From assembly GCA_033127725.1 (NCBI GenBank), contig AP026798.1:620001-684000 (forward strand): a stretch of DNA of 64,000 nucleotides. The letters are read 5' to 3'. The translations under genes were made by a program, and so were the position numbers. The notes beneath the pieces are model-generated. The model saw nothing but the letters and a program-made list of their open reading frames with translations. It searched no databases and was not told the origin of the DNA. Below, one piece after another: positions 16,454 through 25,086 of this stretch. Each line of letters begins with the position of its first letter. Positions within the stretch are counted from its first letter, which is position 1. The DNA is from Bombiscardovia nodaiensis. GTDB taxonomy: Bacteria; Actinomycetota; Actinomycetes; Actinomycetales; Bifidobacteriaceae.

Positions 16454-17233
16454 ATGAATATACAAGGTAAGCATTGGAAAACGGCAGCGACAGCCTTTGT
16501 AGTGAGCTCTGCTCTGCTCATTGGCGTGCCAGCTGTTGCCTACGCGGGCAGTCAGAGCAGCGCCGCTGTGACTTCTTCACGAACCTTTAAGCCTGGTAAC
16601 CAGGTGCGCAAGAACCTTCTGGCCGAGTCCACGGCTACTCAGGTGGACTCCGACAGCAACTGGGGTGGCGTAGAAAGTCTCAACGTGCCGCAGACGAAGT
16701 CTCAAGCGCAAAAAGATGAAGAGCTTCGAGCTCAGGAGCAGGCTAAGGCCCAGCAGGAGGCACAGGCCAGGGCGCAAGCGCAGGCGCAAGCCGAGGCCCA
16801 GGCGCAGGCTCAACGGGCTGCTGCTGCCCAGCAGAGCGCTGCTGCCTCGCGTTCGTCTAGCCGTGCCCCTCTCGCTGCTTCCGATGCGCCGGTCTCTGGC
16901 AACGGGCAAGAAGTGTTGAACTTCGCCACTCAGTTTTTGGGTGTGCCCTACGTGTGGGGCGGCATCTCTCCCGCAGGTTTCGACTGCTCAGGCTTTACCC
17001 AGTATGTCTTCGCCCATTTTGGGGTGAGTCTGCCGCGCCTGGCAGCCCAGCAGCGGGTCGGCACACCGGTCAGCAATCCCACGACGGGTGACCTGATGGT
17101 GAGCAAGGATGGCGAACATGTGGCTATCTATATAGCTGGTGGCAGCATGATTCACGCTCCTCAGCCTGGCCAATCTGTCAAGATTCAGGGCATTTATTCT
17201 CCTGGCAATTGGGACTTTTACCGGGTCCTGTAG
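16454..17233 (+). CDS. secreted NlpC/P60 endopeptidase
   Basis: The 259-residue protein starts NIQGKHWKTAATAFVVSSALLIGVPAVAYAG, a signal peptide likely cut after AYA. Residues about 80-130 form an alanine-, glutamine- and glutamate-rich coiled coil (KAQQEAQARAQAQAQAEAQ), then a serine-rich linker. The NlpC/P60 domain occupies about 150-259. The catalytic cysteine is in FDCSGFTQYVF, the histidine in GEHVAIYI, and the third polar residue in MIHAPQPG. The normal PGDLVFF loop is changed to TTGDLMVSKDG. It should cut peptide stems in peptidoglycan and is the second wall hydrolase in tandem. Confidence 0.92.
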   Translation: MNIQGKHWKTAATAFVVSSALLIGVPAVAYAGSQSSAAVTSSRTFKPGNQVRKNLLAESTATQVDSDSNWGGVESLNVPQTKSQAQKDEELRAQEQAKAQQEAQARAQAQAQAEAQAQAQRAAAAQQSAAASRSSSRAPLAASDAPVSGNGQEVLNFATQFLGVPYVWGGISPAGFDCSGFTQYVFAHFGVSLPRLAAQQRVGTPVSNPTTGDLMVSKDGEHVAIYIAGGSMIHAPQPGQSVKIQGIYSPGNWDFYRVL

Positions 17234-17255
17234 GCAAACAGACCAACGCACTCAG

Positions 17256-17280
17256 ATGCTCCCTCCGGGGAGCATTTTTA
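17256..17280 (+). terminator. terminator after the NlpC/P60 gene
   Basis: ATGCTCCC-TCCG-GGGAGCAT is a perfect 8-bp stem followed by TTTTT. Confidence 0.88.
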
Positions 17281-17366
17281 TGCCCTGGTGCAGGCTGGCG
17301 AAACGCCTATACTCTCGGCTGACTTATCTGCCGAGCCCAGGTGCGTTATTCTTAAGATATAGGTAA

Positions 17367-17386
17367 GCGGGGTTCCTTAGCCCCGC
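17367..17386 (+). promoter_or_regulatory. 5' leader hairpin of the universal stress gene
   Basis: GCGGGG-TTCCTTAG-CCCCGC forms a stable 6-bp GC stem 21 bases before the ATG, just upstream of the GAGGAGG ribosome-binding site. It could protect the mRNA 5' end or modulate initiation. No T-run follows. Confidence 0.4.
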
Positions 17387-17407
17387 ACCATATGTGAGGA
17401 GGTCGTT

Positions 17408-18463
17408 ATGATCAACGACAAGGCTATTCTGGTTGGTGTCGACGGTTCAGATGCTAGCTACAAGGCCACCTGGTGGGCTGCCAACTACGCCAAACATGCG
17501 GGATTGACCCTGCAAATTGTGTGCGCGTATTCGCTGCCTTCCTATGCGGCAGTTTCATTTGATGCCACTTACAGCAGCATGGGAGACGACGTAGCTGCCC
17601 ACTCCGATGCCCAGGAAATTCTCTCCAAAGCTAAGGCTATTGCCGACGAACAGGGCGTGGAGGCTGTGACGCTCATTGTGACTGGAGACCCTTCCTCAGT
17701 GTTCGTGGAGCTCTCCCGCAACTACAACCTCATCGTCATTGGCAACCGGGGCAAGGGCGGCTTGGCTGAGCGCCTTCTGGGGACCACATCGTCCAGCCTG
17801 CCAGCTTACGCATACTGCCCAATCGTAGTGGTGCCCTATACCGACGACGACGGCAATATGATGCACTTAAACAACACTATTTCCAAGGTGGCTGTCGGCT
17901 CAGATGAGTCTAAGTGGGGGTTGAAGGCGCTTGAGATAGCTGCCCAATTCGCTAACACCTGGGGGGCGACCCTGGACGTCATCTCTGCTGTGCCCAACAT
18001 CTCGGGGCTCACGGGTACTGGTTCTGCCGAGGAGCAGAGTGTGATGGACTCCTATCTGGAGGACTTGTCCGGGCGCATTAAGCCCCTGCAGGAGATGTAT
18101 CCCGATTTGAAGATCGACAAGCAGGTGGTACCCGGTTCGGCCGTTGAGGCACTGACCCAGGCCAGCAAGGACCACGATGTGGTTGTCGTCGGTTCCCGTG
18201 GTCGCGGTGGCTTCACAGGCCTGCTCTTAGGTTCTACCAGCCAGGGACTCCTCCAGCACGCCGTGACGCCGGTCTATGTGGTGCCTCGTAAGTATGTGGA
18301 GGCCACTGAGTCTGGTCTCAAGCAGGCTGCCTCTGCCGAAGCGAAGGCAGGAGCCACGTCCTTGGAGGACATCACCGGTGTGCAGCAGGTCTCCGTTGAC
18401 AAAGCTGATCAGATTGAAGATATTGAGGCCACGATCGACCCCTTACATGATCAGAAGGGCTGA
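17408..18463 (+). CDS. tandem UspA-domain universal stress protein
   Basis: The 351-residue protein holds two UspA domains, about residues 3-143 and 156-297. Both carry the ATP-binding G-x2-G-x9-G-(S/T) motif: GNRGKGGLAERLLGTTSSSL in the first and GSRGRGGFTGLLLGSTSQGL in the second. Each domain starts with a V-G-V/S-D strand (ILVGVDGSDASYKATWWA and VAVGSDESKWGLKAL). An acidic tail of about 50 residues follows (LEDITGVQQVSVDKADQIEDIEATIDP). Such tandem proteins bind ATP and act in stress or growth arrest in actinobacteria. Its leader has a GC hairpin and its 3' end an 18-bp-stem terminator. Confidence 0.93.
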   Translation: MINDKAILVGVDGSDASYKATWWAANYAKHAGLTLQIVCAYSLPSYAAVSFDATYSSMGDDVAAHSDAQEILSKAKAIADEQGVEAVTLIVTGDPSSVFVELSRNYNLIVIGNRGKGGLAERLLGTTSSSLPAYAYCPIVVVPYTDDDGNMMHLNNTISKVAVGSDESKWGLKALEIAAQFANTWGATLDVISAVPNISGLTGTGSAEEQSVMDSYLEDLSGRIKPLQEMYPDLKIDKQVVPGSAVEALTQASKDHDVVVVGSRGRGGFTGLLLGSTSQGLLQHAVTPVYVVPRKYVEATESGLKQAASAEAKAGATSLEDITGVQQVSVDKADQIEDIEATIDPLHDQKG

Positions 18464-18514
18464 TGAAGCCGGTAGTCTGGTTGCCGTAAGACGGTAGGCA
18501 CCAGCGCAATAAAC

Positions 18515-18559
18515 AAGGGCGGTTGACTGTCAGAAGGTGACAGTCAACCGCCCTTCATT
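18515..18559. terminator. bidirectional terminator, 18-bp perfect stem
   Basis: AAGGGCGGTTGACTGTCA at 18515-18532 pairs without mismatch with its complement at 18538-18555 across a five-base loop. It lies between the convergent UspA and OsmC genes. Confidence 0.9.
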
Positions 18560-18588
18560 TTGGCGTCTATATACGAGCCGAGTCAGCG

Positions 18589-19002
18589 TTAGTTGCGGAC
18601 GTTGATGCTCATCCGCACAGGGGTCTCGCGTTCGTAAGTGTGCTTCACGGTGCAGCCCTTCTCAATGTGGCGGGTCATGCGCTCGGCCAGCTTGTCGGCG
18701 TCTTCATCGCTGAGCTTGGCGTCTGTGGCATCCACGCTCACCTGCTCGTTGAAGCTCAGGAAGGCATCGTCGTCGTCGCTGTACTGGGCGTTGACCACAA
18801 CTTTGGCGCCCTTACCTTCGCCAAGCGTGTGCTCGACGGCGAACTGTGAGGACATAGCCGCGCATCCTGCCAAAGCAATCTGCGCCAAGTCACCTGGGGT
18901 GAAAAGTCCTTCGCCGCGCCCGAACTTAATCATGGCTCCGTCGTCGGAGTGACCTTCCCAAGAGCCGTCGGCGGCCCGCTCTACCCATAGTCGTTTTGCC
19001 AT
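18589..19002 (-). CDS. OsmC-family peroxide-reducing protein
   Basis: The 137-residue protein is a small thiol peroxidase of the OsmC/Ohr fold. Both redox cysteines are present: LAGCAAMSSQFAVEH near residue 47 and EKGCTVKHTYER near 115. The N-terminal strand RLWVERAADGSWEGHS and the GEGLFTPGDLAQIALAGC segment are characteristic. In the family, the dimer reduces organic hydroperoxides. A GGAGG-type site precedes the ATG (AATGGGAGGTTCC). It is convergent with the universal stress gene, so both may be stress-related. Confidence 0.92.
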   Translation of the reverse strand: MAKRLWVERAADGSWEGHSDDGAMIKFGRGEGLFTPGDLAQIALAGCAAMSSQFAVEHTLGEGKGAKVVVNAQYSDDDDAFLSFNEQVSVDATDAKLSDEDADKLAERMTRHIEKGCTVKHTYERETPVRMSINVRN

Positions 19003-19169
19003 TGGAACCTCCCATTGGTTGTTGGTTCTACTTACCTACTAATCTAAACCCAGGCTCAGTCTATTTATGCCCGGTGGCTTCTCGATTGTGCTGGCAGACG
19101 AATGATGCGGGTTCGAGCGGCACTTGTGGCTCTGGGCTGATGCCCCTGGTCGAGATAAGGCTGGCTTGC

Positions 19170-19175
19170 TAGACT
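19170..19175 (+). promoter_or_regulatory. probable -10 box of a leaderless thyA transcript
   Basis: TAGACT ends seven bases before the ATG at 19182, and there is no Shine-Dalgarno sequence between. I did not find a clear -35 box. A transcript start at or next to the ATG would fit. Confidence 0.4.
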
Positions 19176-19181
19176 GTGAGT

Positions 19182-20057
19182 ATGGCTTTGACTCCTGAAC
19201 AATTGGCAGACATTCGCACGCGCATTCCTGAGCGCCCTCAGACCAGCATTCCTATGCCCTACGAGGACCTGGTGCGCAAGATTTTGCAAGAGGGGACTCT
19301 CAAATCGGACCGCACGGGTACCGGCACTATTTCGCTCTTTGGCCAGCAGATGCGCTTTGACCTGAGCAAGAGCTTCCCCCTCTTGACCACAAAAACGGTC
19401 TTTTTCAAGGGCATTGCCTATGAGCTGCTTTGGTTCTTGAAGGGCTCTTCCAATGTGCGCTGGCTCCAGGAGCACAACGTGCACATTTGGGACGAGTGGG
19501 CTGACCCTGAAACTGGCGATTTGGGGCCAGTCTACGGGGTGCAGTGGCGTTCCTGGCCTGCGCCGACGGCTGAAGATCCGGGGCGTACGATTGACCAGAT
19601 TCAGCGCGCCCTAGCCTTAATCCGCGACCACCCAGACTCTCGTCGTATTATTGTGACGGCCTGGAATCCAGCCGAGATTGAGCAGATGGCCCTTCCGCCC
19701 TGCCATGCCCTCTTCCAGTTCTACGTGGCCGACGGCAAGCTCTCCTGCCAGCTCTACCAGCGCTCCTGCGACATGTTCTTGGGTGTGCCCTTCAATATTG
19801 CTTCCTACTCGCTCTTGACCATGATGATGGCCCAGCAGACGGGCCTGGAACCAGGTGAATTCGTCTGGACCGGCGGGGACTGCCATATCTACGACAACCA
19901 CATCGACCAGATTCTGGAGCAGCTCTCGCGCGACCCCTACCCGTATCCGCAGATCAAGATTGCCAAGGCCGATTCCATCTTTGACTATCACTATGAAGAT
20001 TTTGAAATTGTGGGCTACCAGCATCATCCTGCCATCAAGGCCCCGGTGGCGGTCTGA
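19182..20057 (+). CDS. thyA: thymidylate synthase
   Basis: ThyA methylates dUMP to dTMP using methylenetetrahydrofolate. The 291-residue protein has the folate-dependent signature. The catalytic cysteine is in [19 protein letters not shown] (about residue 174), followed by [24 protein letters not shown] and [12 protein letters not shown]. The N-terminal arginine loop is in [17 protein letters not shown]. The alternative GTG at 19176 adds two residues; a -10 box close upstream and lack of ribosome-binding site favour the ATG. folA follows 53 bases later, giving the common thyA-folA pair. Confidence 0.96.
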   Translation: MALTPEQLADIRTRIPERPQTSIPMPYEDLVRKILQEGTLKSDRTGTGTISLFGQQMRFDLSKSFPLLTTKTVFFKGIAYELLWFLKGSSNVRWLQEHNVHIWDEWADPETGDLGPVYGVQWRSWPAPTAEDPGRTIDQIQRALALIRDHPDSRRIIVTAWNPAEIEQMALPPCHALFQFYVADGKLSCQLYQRSCDMFLGVPFNIASYSLLTMMMAQQTGLEPGEFVWTGGDCHIYDNHIDQILEQLSRDPYPYPQIKIAKADSIFDYHYEDFEIVGYQHHPAIKAPVAV

Positions 20058-20110
20058 GCTAGCCAGTAGTATACTGTTGCAAATCTCTTACTGAGGAGCA
20101 TATATACACT

Positions 20111-20776
20111 ATGGAGCATGACAGTAGTAGTCGAAGCGGTTATCACGAACCCGAGCCCGGTCATGCCGGGCTTATAGGCGACGAGGGGTATGAGGAGGGA
20201 GATGCCCTCTCAGAGCCGTGTTCAATCAACCTCATTTGGGCTCAAGCTTGCACCAAAGACGGCAGGCGGGGAGCTATTGGCTACCAGGGGGGTATGCCCT
20301 GGCACCTGCGCGAGGACATGCGTCGCTTTAAGGAGCTGACTATCTCGCACCCGGTGATTATGGGGCGGCGCACCTGGGAATCTATGGGGGCCAAGCCTTT
20401 GCAGGGGCGAGACAACATTGTTGTCAGTCGCAATCCGCACTTTGAGGCTCCGGGAGCTACTGTAGTGTCCAGTGTGCAAGATGCGATTGAGTTGGCCCGC
20501 CAGGAGGCCATCCCAGCGGACGGGATTGACCGCTGCGAAATCTGGGTGATTGGTGGCTCTCAAATTTTTGAAGAGGCCTTGCCGCAGGCTACCTGCGCCT
20601 ATGTGACCGACCTGGAAGCTCAGGTTGACGCCGACACCTTTGCTCCCGACCTAGAGGAGCTGGTGGCCCATCGCTTTTGGCGGGTGGGGCAGGAGGGGCC
20701 TTGGCAGGCGGCTCAAGACCCTCAAGACCGAGGGGTTACTCGCTTTCGGTATGTGACCTATGAGCGAGTCAGCTGA
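20111..20776 (+). CDS. folA: dihydrofolate reductase with an acidic N-terminal extension
   Basis: FolA regenerates tetrahydrofolate after the ThyA reaction. The 221-residue product is longer than the usual ~160. The DHFR fold begins only at about residue 38 (SINLIWAQACTKDGRRGAIGYQGGMPWHLREDMRRFKELT) and includes the catalytic acid in LREDMRRF, the NADPH elements HPVIMGRRTWESMG and RDNIVVSRN, and WVIGGSQIFEEAL. The extra N-terminus is acidic and glycine-rich and has no parallel in common DHFRs. An internal start is possible, but I found no good ribosome-binding site for one. Confidence 0.93.
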   Translation: MEHDSSSRSGYHEPEPGHAGLIGDEGYEEGDALSEPCSINLIWAQACTKDGRRGAIGYQGGMPWHLREDMRRFKELTISHPVIMGRRTWESMGAKPLQGRDNIVVSRNPHFEAPGATVVSSVQDAIELARQEAIPADGIDRCEIWVIGGSQIFEEALPQATCAYVTDLEAQVDADTFAPDLEELVAHRFWRVGQEGPWQAAQDPQDRGVTRFRYVTYERVS

Positions 20777-21311
20777 AAGGGGAAGTGTGAGTACTCTAGG
20801 CGAGCATAAGCCTTACGTGGTGATGACGGTGTGTACAGGCAATATTTGCCGCTCACCGATGGCTGAAATTATTTTGCGCAAGTTCTTTGAAGACCGTGGA
20901 GTTGACTCCAGCCAGGTGCGGGTGGAGTCCAGCGGGGTGTCGGACGAAGAGTTTGGCAATCCCATCGACCGTCGGGCGCAGAAGGTGCTCCGGGAGCGCG
21001 GTTACGAGGTGCCCCAGGACCATTTTGCCCACCGTATTAGCCGGGATGAGGCGCAGGAGAGCGACCTGCTGCTGCCCATGACAGCAGACCACATGCGCTC
21101 CCTTTTGCGCATTCTGCCCGCCGACAAGCGCCCGGCAGTCCACCTCTACCGGTCCTTCGACCCGGACCTGCCCCAGCCCCAGCCGGGCCACGAATCCGAC
21201 CTGGACCTGGTGGACCCCTGGTATGGCGGTCCCCGCGAGTTTGAAGTCGCCATCGACCAAATCGAGCGCACCGCTCCTTACATCGTCGATTGGGTGGTCA
21301 GTCGGCTCTAG
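20760..21311 (+). CDS. low-molecular-weight protein-tyrosine phosphatase
   Basis: The 183-residue protein has the LMW-PTP P-loop near its N-terminus (VMTVCTGNICRSPMAE; C-x5-R-S), with the catalytic cysteine first. The general-acid aspartate is in LVDPWYGGPREF. The first ATG overlaps the end of folA by 17 bases and has no ribosome-binding site. A GTG at 20787, after AAAGGGGAAG, is an equally good start and removes nine residues. Substrates are unknown; in actinobacteria such enzymes oppose tyrosine kinases of the cell envelope or act on low-molecular-weight targets. Confidence 0.9.
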   Translation: MSESAERGSVSTLGEHKPYVVMTVCTGNICRSPMAEIILRKFFEDRGVDSSQVRVESSGVSDEEFGNPIDRRAQKVLRERGYEVPQDHFAHRISRDEAQESDLLLPMTADHMRSLLRILPADKRPAVHLYRSFDPDLPQPQPGHESDLDLVDPWYGGPREFEVAIDQIERTAPYIVDWVVSRL

Positions 21312-21328
21312 TTTCCGGGCAGAGGATG

Positions 21329-21368
21329 AGACCCAAGCTTTATGCGCATGCATGGCTTGGGTCTTTTC
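21329..21368 (+). terminator. terminator after the phosphatase gene
   Basis: AGACCCAAGC at 21329-21338 pairs perfectly with GCTTGGGTCT at 21355-21364, followed by TTTCG. It ends the thyA-folA-phosphatase cluster. Confidence 0.82.
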
Positions 21369-21534
21369 GTATCGATGGCTTTTGGTGGTTCCGCCAATGG
21401 GGCATAAGCCGATGAGTTACTCGTAGCTCCAGTAGGGGATGCAAGGCAAGGGTCTACCAGGCACAATAGGCCCGCGATAGGAAAGTGTAAGAGCTGGGGG
21501 AAAAGACAACTATATAATAGTCAAAAACATCTGG

Positions 21535-21607
21535 TGGCTCCGAGCGGGATCGAACCGTTGACCTAGCGATTTTCAGTCGCTCGCTCTACCAACTGAGCTA
21601 CAGAGCC
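21535..21607 (-). tRNA. tRNA-Phe (anticodon GAA)
   Basis: The acceptor GGCTCTG pairs with CGGAGCC, with one G-U. The anticodon loop is CTGAAAA on a GCGA/TCGC stem, giving GAA. The T loop is GTTCGATCC type and the discriminator is A. A 3' CCA is encoded at 21532-21534. Confidence 0.95.
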
Positions 21608-21647
21608 AAATTATTATTGGAGCCGCATCAAACGAACGACAACCAAG

Positions 21648-21721
21648 CGACTCCGGCCGGACTTGAACCGGTGACCTCCGCCGTGACAGGGCGGCGCTCT
21701 AACCAACTGAGCTACGGAGCC
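21648..21721 (-). tRNA. tRNA-Asp (anticodon GTC)
   Basis: The acceptor GGCTCCG pairs with CGGAGTC, the anticodon stem CCGCC/GGCGG holds the loop CTGTCAC, and the T arm is CCGG TTCAAGT CCGG. The discriminator is G, as expected for tRNA-Asp. CCA is not encoded. It is 40 bases from tRNA-Phe and probably in the same transcript. Confidence 0.95.
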
Positions 21722-21800
21722 GTGGCTGTTCAAACAGCCAAAAAATAAGCATACCCGAACTATGCAAAGATGCAAGCTCCGGCGCGTCGCATATAGAAAT

Positions 21801-21832
21801 CCCGGAACTGCTAGAAGCTAGCTGGTTCCGGG
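21801..21832 (-). terminator. hairpin between galE and tRNA-Asp
   Basis: CCCGGAAC at 21801-21808 pairs with GTTCCGGG at 21825-21832 around GCTAGAAGCTAGC, which can extend the stem. It lies 28 bases beyond the galE stop and is its likely terminator. Confidence 0.65.
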
Positions 21833-21859
21833 TTTCAGATCAAGGCGAGAGCGAGACTG

Positions 21860-22870
21860 TCAGTCGGTCTGCTGCCAGCCCTCGGTGTCGATGTGGTGGT
21901 CAGGGTTGGCCTGCCAGGCCTTCCAGGCGGACTCCACGATGTCTTCCACGTCGTACTGAGCGTGCCAGCCCATCTCGGTGTTGATGCGCTCAGGGGAGCC
22001 GATGAGCTTAGCTGGGTCGCCAGCGCGGCGGGGCTTGATGGCTTCGGTGAAGGGCAGACCCGTCACTTTCTTGACTTCGTCCACAATCTGGCGGACTGAG
22101 GTGCCCTTGCCGGTGCCCACGTTGAAGACGTCGTACTTACGCTCGTCCCTGTCTAGGTACTTGAGGGCAGCAATATGGGCGTCTGCCAGGTCGGAGATGT
22201 GGATGTAGTCGCGGATGCAGGTGCCGTCTTCGGTGGGGTAGTCGGCGCCGAAGATAGCCGGTGCCTTGCCCTGCTTGAGGCGGTCGAAAATCATGGGGAT
22301 CAGGTTCAGGACTGCCGGGTCTTCCAGCTCGACAGGGCCGCAGCCAGCCACGTTGAAGTAGCGCAGGCCGCAGAACTTAATACCGAAGGGTTCTTCGCAG
22401 GCGCGGGCCATCCACTCGCCAAAGAGCTTGGTCTGCCCGTAGGGGTTGATGGGGACCATGGGAACGACGTCCTCAGGCACCACACTCACTGGGGGCTCTC
22501 CGTAGGTGGAGGCAGAGGAGGAGAAGACCAGCTTCTTGGCGTCGGTGACGGACATGGCCTTGAGCACGTTGAGCATAGCGCCCAAGTTCTGCTGGTAGTA
22601 CCAGAGGGGCTTTTCGACGGACTCGCCAACCTGCTTGCGAGCGGCAAAGTGAATCACCGAGTCCACATTGTTCTCGCGGATAATTTGCGCCATGCGTTCG
22701 TCGGCTCCGGGCGCCGCTACATCGGCTCCGTAGAGGCGAGCTCCTTCAATTCGTGTGGCCTTTCCGTAGCTCAGGTCATCAATAACGACAACCTCCTGGC
22801 CGGCTTGATGGAGGGCGTGAACCACGTGAGCTCCGATGTATCCACAGCCACCTGTGACGAGGACGGACAT
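21860..22870 (-). CDS. galE: UDP-glucose 4-epimerase
   Basis: GalE interconverts UDP-glucose and UDP-galactose, linking galactose use and envelope synthesis. The 336-residue protein starts MSVLVTGGCGYIGAHVVHAL behind AAAGGTGG; the upstream in-frame TTG is not needed. The NAD-binding GGxGYIG motif is at residues 7-13. The short-chain dehydrogenase catalytic elements are SSSASTYGEPPVS (serine) and NPYGQTKLFGEWM (YxxxK). The downstream RYFNVAGC and RDYIHISDLADAH segments are typical of epimerases. It is transcribed away from trmB across a 150-bp AT-rich spacer and is not in an obvious operon. Confidence 0.96.
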   Translation of the reverse strand: MSVLVTGGCGYIGAHVVHALHQAGQEVVVIDDLSYGKATRIEGARLYGADVAAPGADERMAQIIRENNVDSVIHFAARKQVGESVEKPLWYYQQNLGAMLNVLKAMSVTDAKKLVFSSSASTYGEPPVSVVPEDVVPMVPINPYGQTKLFGEWMARACEEPFGIKFCGLRYFNVAGCGPVELEDPAVLNLIPMIFDRLKQGKAPAIFGADYPTEDGTCIRDYIHISDLADAHIAALKYLDRDERKYDVFNVGTGKGTSVRQIVDEVKKVTGLPFTEAIKPRRAGDPAKLIGSPERINTEMGWHAQYDVEDIVESAWKAWQANPDHHIDTEGWQQTD

Positions 22871-23021
22871 TGCTGCCACCTTTCTGCATAAGATACGGGC
22901 ACCCAAGCTGAATGTTCGATTATGCTACCTTTTGTTAATATTTGTTCTTTATTGAGTATAGCATGAAAATTATTCGGCACTTCGGCGCTTTTCGTATCGT
23001 TTTCCTCTATACATAATAGTA

Positions 23022-23870
23022 ATGAACACATTACAAGAGATGCCTGCAACCCAAGGCAAGACCGAGAGCGCCAACGGAAACACGCGAGACAGGCGGACCA
23101 TTGTCTCCTTCACCCGGCGCTCGGGTAAGCTCGACAAGCGGCTCGCCCGAGCTTGGCAGGCCTATGCCGATACCTACCTGCTGGCAGTGGACAGCGACCC
23201 AACTTCCCTGGGCGTGGACCCCAAGTTGGACTTGGATCGCGCCTTTTTTGGCCGTGTCTTCGGCCGCCAGGCGCGCTTGACGGTTGAGATTGGCAGCGGT
23301 CAGGGCGAAAATATCGTGGCTGCCGCGCAAAAGAACCCTGAGCAGAACTTTCTGGCCCTAGAGGTCTACGAGCCTGGCTTGGCGCACACCATGCTCCTGG
23401 CAGGCAAATTAGGTCTCACTAATCTCAAAGTGGCGAAAACTAACGCTCCCGAACTAATGGGGGCCCTAAAGCCTTCAACCCTGGATGAAGTGTGGACCTT
23501 CTTCCCTGATCCCTGGCCGAAAATGAAGCACCACAAGCGTCGGCTAGTGCAGCCAGCCCTCGCCGCAGATATTGCGCGGGCTCTAGAGCCAGGCGGGCTG
23601 TGGCGGATAGCGACCGACATTGACGACTACGCCCTCCATGTGCACGAGGTCATGGATCAGAATCGGCACTATACGAACATGGGGCAGAAGCTTGTGAGCT
23701 TACCTGTCCAACATGTGGGCAAGGGGACCGCCTATGAAGCGAAGCAACTGCCTCACGCCGACTTCAGGGAGGCAGAACGTTTCGATGGGCGCATTCTTAC
23801 GAACTTCGAGCGCAAGGGCCTTACAGCAGGGCATACGATTCACGACTTCACCTACCAGCGACAGGCTTAG
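23022..23870 (+). CDS. trmB: tRNA (guanine-N7-)-methyltransferase
   Basis: TrmB methylates G46 of tRNAs using S-adenosylmethionine. The 282-residue protein has a polar N-terminal extension of about 30 residues. The SAM-binding motif is [18 protein letters not shown] with the acidic LALEVYEPG. The family hallmark [24 protein letters not shown] is near 160. The C-terminal R-T-N/D-F-E-R-K segment is [14 protein letters not shown]. No Shine-Dalgarno sequence precedes the ATG, while TATACATAAT lies right upstream, so the transcript may be leaderless. Confidence 0.94.
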   Translation: MNTLQEMPATQGKTESANGNTRDRRTIVSFTRRSGKLDKRLARAWQAYADTYLLAVDSDPTSLGVDPKLDLDRAFFGRVFGRQARLTVEIGSGQGENIVAAAQKNPEQNFLALEVYEPGLAHTMLLAGKLGLTNLKVAKTNAPELMGALKPSTLDEVWTFFPDPWPKMKHHKRRLVQPALAADIARALEPGGLWRIATDIDDYALHVHEVMDQNRHYTNMGQKLVSLPVQHVGKGTAYEAKQLPHADFREAERFDGRILTNFERKGLTAGHTIHDFTYQRQA

Positions 23871-24041
23871 CTCACCCCAGTGTGAACGGCCCTGAGTTCG
23901 CTGGCTACGGCCTGCTTTTGCCTGCTGCGCTGCTGCGCCTGCTGCCTGCCGGTGGCCTGCTGGTAGGCTCAGCTGTGGCCGTTCATCCGCCGGTAGCGCT
24001 CGCTGCTGCTACATGGGATCTCAATCAAGATAGGAGATGGT

Positions 24042-24965
24042 ATGGCTCGGCATTGGCTGACCTGGCCCGCCTTCGTAGAACTGACCGAGATATACACCGC
24101 CCCGCTCAACATAGTTTGGTTTGCCATGGGCGCTTCAATTGCCCGGTACTACTATGGGCTGGTGAATTGGGCCAACTTGGGCTTGTGCTTTACTGCCATC
24201 ATCCTCTTTGATTTGGCGGTCAACATCACCGACAACTACTACGATTACCGCCACGCCCGTGACCGCGAGGGATATGCGCGCCACACGAATGTCATCGGTC
24301 GGCTGGGCTTGCCCCTCAAGGGCGTGTTTGGGCTAGGCTTGGGCCTCTATCTGCTTTCGCTCATACCTGCGTTTGTCCTCGTGGCCCGCACAGGCTGGCC
24401 CATCTTCCTGCTTGGGATAGTGGGGTATGCTCTGGGCATTTTCTACACTGCCGGGCGTTTCCCTATCAACGCCACCCCGACTGGCGAGCTGGCAGTAGCC
24501 TTCTCGATCACCTATTTAGTGCAGCTGGCCTGCGTCTGCTTGTCTGTGTACGGCCGTTACCCGCTGGATTGGGTCCTGGCTGGGCGAACATTTGCGGTCT
24601 GTGCGCCGGTCGTCCTGATATTTTTCACCATCCAGTTGGCCAACAATGTGGCTGACCGAGATGAGGATATTGCCAACGGTCGGCATACGCTGGCCTTTTA
24701 CTTGGGTGTCGCCCGCTCCCTGCGCCTGATGCGCGTCTTGCAAGCCGTGGGCGCCGTTTGGCCGCTCGTGGCCCTCCTGTTCGGATGGGTTCCCTGGCCA
24801 GCTGCCTTGAGCTGCCTACTGCTGGCGCCCATGTGGAAGGGAATGCAACCCTTTTACGTCCACCCCAGCAAGCAGCAGACGTATTTTCCGCTCATTCGGG
24901 CCGCATCGCTCTTCTTCGTGGGCTATACGCTGCTCTTTGCCCTCGGGGTGTGGTTGAGCTGGTAG
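24042..24965 (+). CDS. UbiA-family prenyltransferase (second copy)
   Basis: The 307-residue integral membrane protein is a UbiA-superfamily enzyme with about eight helices. The first metal/diphosphate motif is NITDNYYDYRHARDREG near 65-80 and the second is ANNVADRDEDIANGRHTLAF near 200-220. A TAGRFPINATPTGELAV segment lies between them. It is MenA-like but clearly distinct from the protein at 5622. A weak AGGAGA-type ribosome-binding site precedes the ATG. The gene follows trmB by 170 bases and precedes lepB. The acceptor is unknown: menaquinone, another aromatic or a lipid carrier. Confidence 0.83.
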   Translation: MARHWLTWPAFVELTEIYTAPLNIVWFAMGASIARYYYGLVNWANLGLCFTAIILFDLAVNITDNYYDYRHARDREGYARHTNVIGRLGLPLKGVFGLGLGLYLLSLIPAFVLVARTGWPIFLLGIVGYALGIFYTAGRFPINATPTGELAVAFSITYLVQLACVCLSVYGRYPLDWVLAGRTFAVCAPVVLIFFTIQLANNVADRDEDIANGRHTLAFYLGVARSLRLMRVLQAVGAVWPLVALLFGWVPWPAALSCLLLAPMWKGMQPFYVHPSKQQTYFPLIRAASLFFVGYTLLFALGVWLSW

Positions 24966-25086
24966 GGAGGAACTACTAGACTGGGCAGGGTTATAGGGGC
25001 TATCTGGCTGGTGTGCTTAGGCGAGCGACATGAAACATAAGAGCGTAGGAAGCAACAAGTGGGGTGAAAGGAAGGGCGGCGTGCAA

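Noticed and set aside
23882..24211. Frame of 109 residues between trmB and the second UbiA gene
   Set aside because: It overlaps the UbiA start in another frame, has no ribosome-binding site and no recognisable protein features.
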